This document shows, in pieces, positions 13,823-19,816 of a stretch of DNA of 20,094 bases (positions are counted from its first letter, which is position 1; each line of letters begins with the position of its first letter). Source of the DNA: Acidaminococcaceae bacterium (lineage in GTDB: Bacteria > Bacillota > Negativicutes > Acidaminococcales > Acidaminococcaceae); NCBI GenBank assembly GCA_022653215.1, contig JALCSJ010000015.1, positions 1 through 20,094 of the forward strand, given 5' to 3'. Position numbers and translations under genes: made by a program. A model generated the notes under the pieces. The model made no database searches. It had not been told where the DNA came from and worked only from the letters and a program-made list of their open reading frames with translations.

Positions 13823-15982
13823 ATGACAAACGTACAGGAACTACAAGCACAGGTAAATAATTTTTTCACTTGGTTAGCAGCAGAAGCAGGCAAGCTGGCA
13901 GGCCAGAATAATATAGGTGCGGGTGTTGCCGTAATTGCTGCTATTGCTGTTATCTTACTGATTATGTATCTTTTGAAAGCAAGGCAAGTGAAAAAGGAAC
14001 GTGAAGTAAAAAATAAAATCGCTCTTTTAATACTTCATTTGTGTGATGCCTATGATCAGGTGGAAGAATGGAATTTTGAGACTAAAACAGCATCAGTATA
14101 TTCTGTGAATGATGATGTGGTGGAAGTAACACCGAGAGAAATCAAAGGCCCGGGAGATTTACTAAAGGATATGTATCCTGAAGATGCGGCAAACTATTCA
14201 GAAGAAAAACTTCGACTGATTTTTGAACGTGTTATGAAAACCTGTACGCAGGACGAACTGGTTGTTCGTGTTAAAAATCCCAAGGGTTCTTATGAATGGG
14301 CTTCATATTTATTGCAGGGTGTCAAGCGTGACAATCATCATCACAGAAATTGTCTTGTTATGAAGCATAGTGTAGATAATGTTAAGAGCAAAGAATTGGA
14401 ACGGGGAGAACAGATGCAAAAGGCCATGACTACGGCGAAAAATTCCGCAGAAGCCAAAGGCCGGTTTATGTCGCGTCTAAGCCGTGAGCTGCGAACTTCT
14501 CTTGACGCCATTATTAGTTATTTATCTTTGGCTAAGGAAGAAGAAAATAAGGATAAGGCTGACGAATATATTGCCAAGAGTGATGAAAGAGCTAAGCATT
14601 TAAGAAATGTTATCAGTGATGTCCTGGATATTGCCGCTATTGAAAACGGCGACATGAAACTAGAAAACGTACTCTTTGATTTTGAAGAAAATCTTCACTC
14701 TGTGGGAGAACTTTTCAGCAAGGAAGCCAAACGGACTAACATTGGTTTTGATATTCAGGTAAAAGATTTATCTATGCAGTATGTACAAGGAGATAAACTT
14801 CGCCTTAATCAGATACTTATTAACATATTGAATAATGCTTTTAAATTTACCAAGTCAGGGGGCCAGGTTAATTGCCTGGTAAGACAAAAAGAACTTAAAA
14901 ACAAAAAAGTCTATATGGAATTTTCTATTAGCGATACAGGCAAAGGCATTCCCAAGGAATATCTTAAAAAAATTTTCCTGCCTTTCGAAGAAACCAAGAG
15001 CGGGGATAACGCTAAGTTAAGTACAGGTCTTGGTTTGGCTATTACAAATAATTTAGTCCATATGTTGGGCGGGGTTATTGATGTAACCAGCGAAGAAGGT
15101 AAAGGCAGTGTCTTTAACCTGATTATTCCTTTTGAATATAGTTCTGAACACAACAGGAATATGGCAGAAATTCAGACTTTTCCTTTTGTTAAGGCTTTGA
15201 TTGTTGATGATCAGGAAAATAGCTGTAAATATTTGGAAACACTGTTGAAAAAGTTTTCTGTAGAAACAAAAATTACTACAGGAGGGCAACAGGCTATTCA
15301 AATTTTGACGGAAGCCTATGCAGCAAATAAGCCTTTTAACTTATGCCTATTAGACTGGAAAATGCCGGGCATGGACGGACTAACGGTTGCTAAAAAAATC
15401 AAGGAACTAAATATGAAAGATTTGCGGGTAATTTTGGTTACCAGTTCTGATTTTAAGGCCATTGAGCATGAGAGCCTGGAACTGGGAATTACGTCTATGG
15501 TTAATAAACCTCTGTTTACAGCAACCATTTTCTCGATTTTAATGGAAAACTTTTCCGAAGAAGCAGCAGCTCTCAATAGAAGTCAGCCTAAATTTGATTT
15601 TAAAGGTGCCAGAGTTCTGGTGGCTGAGCATAATGATATAACAGCTGAACTAGTGGTAAAACTTTTGGAAAAGGTTAATTTTAAGGTAGATAAAGTTTCA
15701 GACGGGAAAACTGCCTGTGAAAAGTTTGGCTCGGCAGAACCTCGTTTCTATGATGGGATTCTCCTTGATTTGGATTTGCCGGAAATTGACGGTACTGAGA
15801 CAGCAAAAATCATCAGGATGAGTGACCATCCGGAAGGTCAAACCATTCCCATCATTGCCATGGTCGACAATGTTTTGTCAGAAGATGTTGCCAAGGCTAT
15901 TTCCAATGGTATGAATAGCTATGTTGAAAAGCCTATTGATAAGGATAAGCTGTACAATACATTAAGCAATTTATTACGTTAA
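13823..15982 (+). CDS. Membrane hybrid histidine kinase lacking the H-box histidine, with two receiver domains
   Basis: A 719-residue protein: a short N terminus, a membrane segment at about 33-53, a PAS-like sensor region (about 70-190, with a DMYPEDA motif), a HisKA dimerisation helix, an ATP-binding domain (HATPase_c, about 315-450) and two receiver domains (about 456-590 and 600-719), with no DNA-binding output. The HATPase N-, G1-, F- and G2-boxes look intact (NILNNAFKF, DTGKGIP, FLPFEE, STGLGLAI). The H-box reads SRELRTSLDAI, so Arg221 replaces the phosphoacceptor His. Receiver 1 keeps its acidic pair, Asp511, Ser/Thr and Lys. Receiver 2 keeps Asp649 and Lys703 but has His603 in the acidic pocket and Val681 in place of Thr/Ser. 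Start: GGGAG (13810-13814) is 8 nt from ATG 13823. It is last in the envelope operon and lies 21 bp after the protease gene. Confidence 0.9.
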   Translation: MTNVQELQAQVNNFFTWLAAEAGKLAGQNNIGAGVAVIAAIAVILLIMYLLKARQVKKEREVKNKIALLILHLCDAYDQVEEWNFETKTASVYSVNDDVVEVTPREIKGPGDLLKDMYPEDAANYSEEKLRLIFERVMKTCTQDELVVRVKNPKGSYEWASYLLQGVKRDNHHHRNCLVMKHSVDNVKSKELERGEQMQKAMTTAKNSAEAKGRFMSRLSRELRTSLDAIISYLSLAKEEENKDKADEYIAKSDERAKHLRNVISDVLDIAAIENGDMKLENVLFDFEENLHSVGELFSKEAKRTNIGFDIQVKDLSMQYVQGDKLRLNQILINILNNAFKFTKSGGQVNCLVRQKELKNKKVYMEFSISDTGKGIPKEYLKKIFLPFEETKSGDNAKLSTGLGLAITNNLVHMLGGVIDVTSEEGKGSVFNLIIPFEYSSEHNRNMAEIQTFPFVKALIVDDQENSCKYLETLLKKFSVETKITTGGQQAIQILTEAYAANKPFNLCLLDWKMPGMDGLTVAKKIKELNMKDLRVILVTSSDFKAIEHESLELGITSMVNKPLFTATIFSILMENFSEEAAALNRSQPKFDFKGARVLVAEHNDITAELVVKLLEKVNFKVDKVSDGKTACEKFGSAEPRFYDGILLDLDLPEIDGTETAKIIRMSDHPEGQTIPIIAMVDNVLSEDVAKAISNGMNSYVEKPIDKDKLYNTLSNLLR

Positions 15983-15983
15983 A

Positions 15984-16022
15984 AAAAGTGTGATAAAGGG
16001 GAAAAACCTTTATCACACTTTT
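15984..16022. terminator. Strong bidirectional intrinsic terminator
   Basis: A perfect 16-bp inverted repeat (15984-15999 with 16007-16022) with a 7-nt purine loop, an A-run on the left and TTTT on the right. It separates two convergent genes and can end transcription of both the kinase gene and the minus-strand secreted-protein gene. Confidence 0.94.
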
Positions 16023-16039
16023 AATTTAACTGCCGAATT

Positions 16040-16588
16040 CTATTTGTTTTTAAATTTCATGCTGTTGACGATAGCATCAATTGTGTGTGTAGATTCGCTT
16101 AAGGCACTGTCCGGAATAATAAAGTCCACTTCGATAATGATGTTTTTATGATAGAAGTAATTCTTAAGCATAAAAGTCTTAATGTGGGTACCACCCATAT
16201 CCATATCAGATTGAAAAAGAGCCCATAAATATGGAAAGCCGGAAGTAGTTTTATTGGTGTCGTGTTGCATATAGGAGAACTTATTAGTGTTTACTGCTGC
16301 TACAAAACGTTGCTTTTTGATAAACTCATCTATTTGTTCTTTAGTTACAGTTCCAAATGTGTCACCGGTATATTTGCCCTGAGGTTCAATGTACTTAATG
16401 TGAAGAAACATTTTTTCGTTAGTATAGGCACCTAAAGAAAAAGGCGCATCTGCCTTCATGGTTTTGAATTCCTTGGGAATAGTCAGGGAAAAACCATATT
16501 TTTCATTGGTAAAAGTGGTACTTTCTGCGGCAAAGGCCACAGAACATAACAGGCATAAAGCAAAAACCAAACTAAAAAGTTTTTTCAT
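16040..16588 (-). CDS. Small secreted protein of unknown function
   Basis: A 182-residue product with a clear signal peptide (MKKLFSLVFALCLLCSVAFA, cleavage probably before AEST), so about 162 mature residues are exported. The mature part begins FTNEKYGFSLTIPKEFK, a pattern seen in PsbP-like and related small beta-rich secreted proteins, and contains IKYIEPQGKYTG and many aromatic residues, but no catalytic motif or lipobox. I do not recognise a specific family. It has its own ribosome-binding site AGGAGG (16596-16601, 7 nt from the ATG) and an extended -10 promoter, so it is a single-gene unit that converges on the envelope operon and shares its terminator. It could bind a ligand or another envelope protein; the sequence gives no further support. 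Confidence 0.85.
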   Translation of the reverse strand: MKKLFSLVFALCLLCSVAFAAESTTFTNEKYGFSLTIPKEFKTMKADAPFSLGAYTNEKMFLHIKYIEPQGKYTGDTFGTVTKEQIDEFIKKQRFVAAVNTNKFSYMQHDTNKTTSGFPYLWALFQSDMDMGGTHIKTFMLKNYFYHKNIIIEVDFIIPDSALSESTHTIDAIVNSMKFKNK

Positions 16589-16624
16589 GTAAATTCCTCC
16601 TAGTCCTTATGTTCATCGGACACA

Positions 16625-16653
16625 ATTATACCATTGTCATATAAAAAAACGAA
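16625..16653 (-). promoter_or_regulatory. Promoter of the small secreted-protein gene
   Basis: On the minus strand an extended -10 box TGG-TATAAT (TATAAT at 16625-16630) is preceded 17 bp upstream by a poor -35 (TTCGTT, 16648-16653), which lies in the terminator of the tRNA gene. The extended TG probably compensates for the weak -35. Confidence 0.65.
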
Positions 16654-16673
16654 CCTTTTTGTTTTAAGGTTCG
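16643..16673 (-). terminator. Terminator of the tRNA-Arg gene
   Basis: Read on the minus strand, an 8-bp perfect stem (16666-16673 with 16650-16657) and an 8-nt loop are followed by seven T residues (16649-16643). It starts 15 bp after the tRNA 3' end. Confidence 0.85.
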
Positions 16674-16687
16674 ACTTTCGTTTGCTA

Positions 16688-16762
16688 TGGTACGCCTGGG
16701 GGGAGTCGAACCCCCGCCCACAGCTCCGGAGGCTGTTGCCCTATCCACTGGACTACAGGCGT
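16688..16762 (-). tRNA. tRNA-Arg (anticodon CCG), CCA encoded
   Basis: On the minus strand the acceptor stem ACGCCTG pairs perfectly with CAGGCGT, the anticodon stem ACAGC/GCTGT encloses the 7-nt loop CTCCGGA with anticodon CCG (reads the arginine codon CGG), and the T-arm GGGGG-TTCGACT-CCCCC is canonical. The discriminator base is A and the terminal CCA is encoded. It has its own promoter and terminator, so it is a single-gene transcription unit. Confidence 0.96.
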
Positions 16763-16780
16763 GTTTTTGTTGCGAGGTTT

Positions 16781-16809
16781 ATTATATCACAATAAAGCCC
16801 TATTATCAA
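16781..16809 (-). promoter_or_regulatory. Promoter of tRNA-Arg
   Basis: On the minus strand TTGATA (16804-16809) and TATAAT (16781-16786) are separated by 17 bp, very near consensus, with the tRNA beginning 18 bp downstream of the -10 box. Confidence 0.85.
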
Positions 16810-16831
16810 ATAGAAGTATTTTTGCTATAAT
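16803..16831 (+). promoter_or_regulatory. Promoter of the LUD-domain gene, divergent from tRNA-Arg
   Basis: An extended -10 TGC-TATAAT (TATAAT at 16826-16831) with a weak TTATCA (16803-16808) 17 bp upstream. Its -35 overlaps the -35 of the opposing tRNA promoter by five bases. Confidence 0.7.
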
Positions 16832-16863
16832 AAAGATGTGTATGAGTTAAAATTTAGAGCAGG

Positions 16864-16906
16864 TGAAGCTGTTTTCATAAAATAGCTTCAATAAATAAAA
16901 TTTTAT
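16864..16906 (+). promoter_or_regulatory. Leader hairpin and palindrome before the LUD gene
   Basis: A 12-bp stem with one G-U pair (16864-16875 with 16879-16890) closed by a CAT triloop is followed by the perfect 12-bp palindrome ATAAAATTTTAT (16895-16906). The ribosome-binding site GAGGAGG (16907-16913) follows at once, so either element could influence translation or bind a regulator. Confidence 0.5.
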
Positions 16907-16921
16907 GAGGAGGAAGAACAA

Positions 16922-17557
16922 ATGGAAACAGTATTTGAGAATCATTGGGAGAAGTTAGGCAAATATGCAGTTGAGGCGTTAAATAAAAATGGCTTTAAGG
17001 CTCAGTATGTGCCGGACAAGGCTGCAGCTTTAGCAGCAGTCCTGAAAATTATTGATAAAAAAGCTACTGTAGGGATGGGTGGTTCTCATACCATGGATGA
17101 TATAGGTGTGCAGAAAGCATTGCAAGAACGTGGTAATATGGTTTTTAACCATCAGGGCTTAAGTAAAGAAAAAGCCTTTAAAGTCCGTCGCCAGGAAATT
17201 ACTGCTGACGTATTTCTGTCAGGTGCCAATGCGGTTACTTTAGAGGGTGAACTTATTAATGTGGATGGTTCAGGAAATAGAGTTGCAGCTTTGGCTTTTG
17301 GACCGGGTAAAGTTATTGTTGTAGCCGGAGCTAATAAAATAGTCAAAAACGAAGCTGCAGGCAGGGAAAGAATTAAGATGATGGCAGCACCTCTTAATGC
17401 TGATCGGCTCCAGAGAAAAACACCCTGCAGAGTGACAGGAATGTGTATGGACTGCCATAGTCCTGAGAGAATTTGCAATGTTACAACCATTACTCATAGG
17501 CCTTTAACATATACGGACATTCACGTCATTATCGTAGGGGAAGCAATGGGATATTAA
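16922..17557 (+). CDS. LUD-domain (LutC/DUF162) protein, lactate-utilisation type
   Basis: A 211-residue protein with the LUD fold. It starts METVFENHWEKLGKYAVEAL, then shows the phosphate-loop-like VGMGGSHTMDDIG near residue 50 and the core GANAVTLEGELINVDGSGNR near 100-120, followed by FGPGKVIVVAGANKIVKN. LutC with LutA and LutB oxidises lactate in Bacillus, but neither partner is in this window, and stand-alone LUD proteins of this clostridial type have no settled role. A cysteine group near residues 165-181 (CX5CX2CX6C in PCRVTGMCMDCHSPERIC) could bind a metal or iron-sulfur cluster. The ribosome-binding site GAGGAGG is 8 nt upstream of the ATG. It has its own promoter, and no terminator separates it from the next cluster, so read-through is possible. 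Confidence 0.9.
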   Translation: METVFENHWEKLGKYAVEALNKNGFKAQYVPDKAAALAAVLKIIDKKATVGMGGSHTMDDIGVQKALQERGNMVFNHQGLSKEKAFKVRRQEITADVFLSGANAVTLEGELINVDGSGNRVAALAFGPGKVIVVAGANKIVKNEAAGRERIKMMAAPLNADRLQRKTPCRVTGMCMDCHSPERICNVTTITHRPLTYTDIHVIIVGEAMGY

Positions 17558-17576
17558 TATTCCTTATTTGTCTGTA

Positions 17577-17588
17577 AAGTGCTATAAT
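17577..17588 (+). promoter_or_regulatory. Probable promoter of the thioesterase cluster
   Basis: An extended -10 GTGC-TATAAT (TATAAT at 17583-17588) lies 30 bp before the thioesterase start; no clear -35 is present at the expected distance. Confidence 0.55.
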
Positions 17589-17617
17589 AATAAAGTTGTG
17601 AGAAAGTGGGATAATAG

Positions 17618-18046
17618 ATGATAAGTATTGAAGACAGAGTGAGATTTGTAGAAACAGACCTTATGGGGGTTGTGCATCATGCCAATTACCTACGTTGGTT
17701 TGAGATGGGAAGAATCGCTTATTTGCGGGCTGCCGGTATTGATTTGAACGACCTTATGGCAGCAGGAATTATGTTTCCCATTGTTGCTGTAGAATGTCAG
17801 TATAAAAATTCTGCAAAGTTTGATGATGAATATCTCATCTGTACTACTCTCTCGGAATTTAATCGGGCCAAATTAGTCTTTTCCTATAAGGTACTGAGAA
17901 AAAAAGACAATCTGCTGCTGGCAGAAGGAACCAGCCGGAATGTTTTTACCAACCTGCAGGGCAGGATAACCAGATTAAATAATGAATATTATCAAAAAAT
18001 TGACGCACTTTACCGTCAGGAAACAAAGGAGAAAAAGGAATGTTAA
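17618..18046 (+). CDS. Acyl-CoA thioesterase, YbgC/FadM hotdog family
   Basis: A 142-residue single-hotdog-domain protein that would hydrolyse an acyl-CoA or acyl-ACP thioester. The hallmark active-site segment is present near the N terminus: RFVETDLMGVVHHANYLRWF, with the catalytic Asp and the following GVV-HHANY that builds the substrate pocket. The second conserved part, KNSAKFDDEYLICTTL, and the C-terminal VFTNLQGR also fit the 4HBT family. It is the first gene of a tight cluster: its 3' end overlaps the next gene by 7 bp. Family members act in the Tol-Pal region of proteobacteria (YbgC) or in fatty-acid metabolism; neither neighbourhood is seen here, so the physiological substrate is unknown. 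Confidence 0.92.
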   Translation: MISIEDRVRFVETDLMGVVHHANYLRWFEMGRIAYLRAAGIDLNDLMAAGIMFPIVAVECQYKNSAKFDDEYLICTTLSEFNRAKLVFSYKVLRKKDNLLLAEGTSRNVFTNLQGRITRLNNEYYQKIDALYRQETKEKKEC

Positions 18047-18576
18047 CGTTTATTGAGATTATTGTAGGTCTTGCTGTGCTGGGTTTTTTAGTGATGGTAA
18101 TTTATGCTGCCATGAAACCAACTGATAACACAAGAGTTGTTACAGAAGAAATGACGCCCTTGAAATTGGAGAGCATGGATGATAAGGAAGCGGTTTTTTC
18201 TACTCAAATGCCTTTGCGTAATACCGGTGTAGAAGATGCGGCTATTACTGATGTCTTTGCCCGCCCTTATTTACCACAGGAACAATTTCCTGATGCTGTT
18301 TGCTGGGCTCATGTGGAAACTCTTCATCGCCGCAGAAATGACAATTATTTTGAAGCACTTATTTTAAAGGCCAATACTGAAGTCCCTCTCATAGTTACTT
18401 TGCATTATGAGGCTAGAAATGACAAGAATATTAAAGAGGTCTTGTCTAAAATGGTTGATATGGATGCTGCTGTTTATTACAATGGTATGGCACGTAAGGC
18501 TATTTATATTAAGAAAAACTTTTTTACCATACATAGAGAGGTTATTACAAATTTGGTAGGAGGTAACAAGCAATGA
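18040..18576 (+). CDS. Membrane-anchored protein of unknown function
   Basis: A 178-residue product with one N-terminal hydrophobic segment (about residues 4-26, IEIIVGLAVLGFLVMVIYAA) and a soluble remainder, probably facing the cytoplasm or anchored as a single-pass protein. No motif that I recognise is present. Features of the soluble part are VFSTQMPLRNTGVEDAAITD, a WAHVETLHRRRND region and repeated strand-like stretches such as VPLIVTLHYEAR, suggesting a beta-sandwich. It overlaps the thioesterase gene by 7 bp and the CofE-like gene by 4 bp (ATGA), so it is translationally coupled to both and is probably part of the same function. It may be lineage-restricted, which is inference. Confidence 0.85.
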   Translation: MLTFIEIIVGLAVLGFLVMVIYAAMKPTDNTRVVTEEMTPLKLESMDDKEAVFSTQMPLRNTGVEDAAITDVFARPYLPQEQFPDAVCWAHVETLHRRRNDNYFEALILKANTEVPLIVTLHYEARNDKNIKEVLSKMVDMDAAVYYNGMARKAIYIKKNFFTIHREVITNLVGGNKQ

Positions 18577-19217
18577 GTGAAACATATGAAATCATACCGG
18601 TTCCTACCAGAATATTGACAGTACATGACAATATTGTAGAAGCTATAAAAGAATATGGTGGAAATAAAATTGGCCCTAATGATGTAGTTTGTGCTGCAGA
18701 AAGTGTTGTAGCCATTACACAAAACAGAGCTATTCGTCCGGAAAGCTTAAAACCTTGCTTTTTAGCTAAGGTTTTATCGCAGCTGTTTCCGTCCCAGGGA
18801 AGTATTGCCGGCTGGAACAGCATGCAATCCTTGATGGATCAGGAAGGTCAGTTTAGAGTACTGCTTGCTGTTGTTTGCGGGTTCTTTGCTAAAGTAGCCG
18901 GCAGACCGGGTGTCTTTTACAAAATGGCAGGTGAACAAGCCCGTCTTATTGATGATGTTACAGGAACTATGCCGCCCTATGATAAGCATATTGTTTTAGG
19001 TCCCAAGCATGCTTCTTTAGTTGCTAAGTCCATTCAAGAAGGGACAGGATGTTTTGGGGCTGCTATTGCTGATGTTAACGACTTAAAGCGCTCCTGCGTG
19101 TTAGGCTGTTCAGACGGCGTTGACCCTAGACTGGTGGAAAAGATTCTTATAGATAATCCTTTTGGAAATGCCAGTCAAAAAACACCTATTTGTATTATTA
19201 AAAATTATAAGAGGTAA
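18573..19217 (+). CDS. CofE-like (F420-0:gamma-glutamyl ligase family) protein
   Basis: A 214-residue protein resembling the CofE/F420-0 gamma-glutamyl ligase domain that adds glutamate to coenzyme F420 in methanogens and actinobacteria. Visible family traits are the N-terminal IPVPTRILTVHDNIVEAI, then GPNDVVCAAESVVAITQNR (the strand-loop near residue 36-55), LIDDVTGTMPPYDKHIVLGP in the middle, and the C-terminal DNPFGNASQKTPICII. It is shorter than canonical CofE (about 245) and is found in many anaerobic Firmicutes that are not known to make F420, so its true substrate is open. It overlaps the upstream gene by 4 bp and lies 5 bp before rdgB. Confidence 0.8.
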   Translation: MSETYEIIPVPTRILTVHDNIVEAIKEYGGNKIGPNDVVCAAESVVAITQNRAIRPESLKPCFLAKVLSQLFPSQGSIAGWNSMQSLMDQEGQFRVLLAVVCGFFAKVAGRPGVFYKMAGEQARLIDDVTGTMPPYDKHIVLGPKHASLVAKSIQEGTGCFGAAIADVNDLKRSCVLGCSDGVDPRLVEKILIDNPFGNASQKTPICIIKNYKR

Positions 19218-19222
19218 CTTTA

Positions 19223-19816
19223 ATGAAAAGCGTTGTTATTGCAACTCATAATCAAGGGAAGGTCGAAGAATTTAAAGCTCTGATGCAAAATTTAGGAATT
19301 GAATTTAAATATCTGGCAGATTTCCCTGAAATAGAAGAACCGAAAGAAACCGGCAAATCATTTGCTGCCAACGCTAGGCTCAAGGCTCAGTACTATGCAA
19401 AAATAACAGGAGAATTGTGCCTGGCCGATGATTCCGGATTAGAAGTTCTTAGCCTTAAAGGTGCTCCGGGCGTATATTCTGCCCGTTATGCCGGGGAAGA
19501 AGCTACTCCGGAAGAAAATAATAATTTACTTTTGCTTAATATGAAAATGCAAACCAGAAGAAAATGCCGTTTCTTCTGTGCACTGGCCTTAGCTAATCCG
19601 GCCGGCAAAATTCTCCTGGAATCTTCCGGCACTTGTGATGGAATTTTATTGCATGAACCTCATGGCACGGGCGGATTTGGCTATGACCCGCTGTTTTGGT
19701 CTACGGAACTGCACAAACCCTTGGGCGAAGCAACCATGGAAGAAAAAAATTCTGTAAGTCACAGGGCCAAAGCTATTAAAAAGTTCTGTCATCAATGGAG
19801 ACGAGTGCAATGCTAA
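19223..19816 (+). CDS. rdgB: XTP/dITP diphosphatase (RdgB/HAM1 family)
   Basis: House-cleaning pyrophosphatase that hydrolyses non-canonical purine nucleotides (ITP, dITP, XTP) to monophosphates and so prevents their incorporation into nucleic acid. At 197 residues it is the normal size. Motifs: the N-terminal VIATHNQGKVEEFK, the catalytic ADDSGLEVLSLKGAPGVYSA with the metal-binding Asp pair near residue 70, the substrate pocket GTGGFGYDPLF near residue 147, and the C-terminal SHRAKA. It begins 5 bp after the CofE-like gene and its stop overlaps the next gene by 7 bp. Pairing with a YfcE-type phosphodiesterase is common in Firmicutes. Confidence 0.96.
   Translation: MKSVVIATHNQGKVEEFKALMQNLGIEFKYLADFPEIEEPKETGKSFAANARLKAQYYAKITGELCLADDSGLEVLSLKGAPGVYSARYAGEEATPEENNNLLLLNMKMQTRRKCRFFCALALANPAGKILLESSGTCDGILLHEPHGTGGFGYDPLFWSTELHKPLGEATMEEKNSVSHRAKAIKKFCHQWRRVQC

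Noticed and set aside
14336..14344. His172-His174 run in the kinase as a substitute phosphoacceptor
   Set aside because: It lies in the PAS-like region, far from the HisKA helix and in no H-box context.
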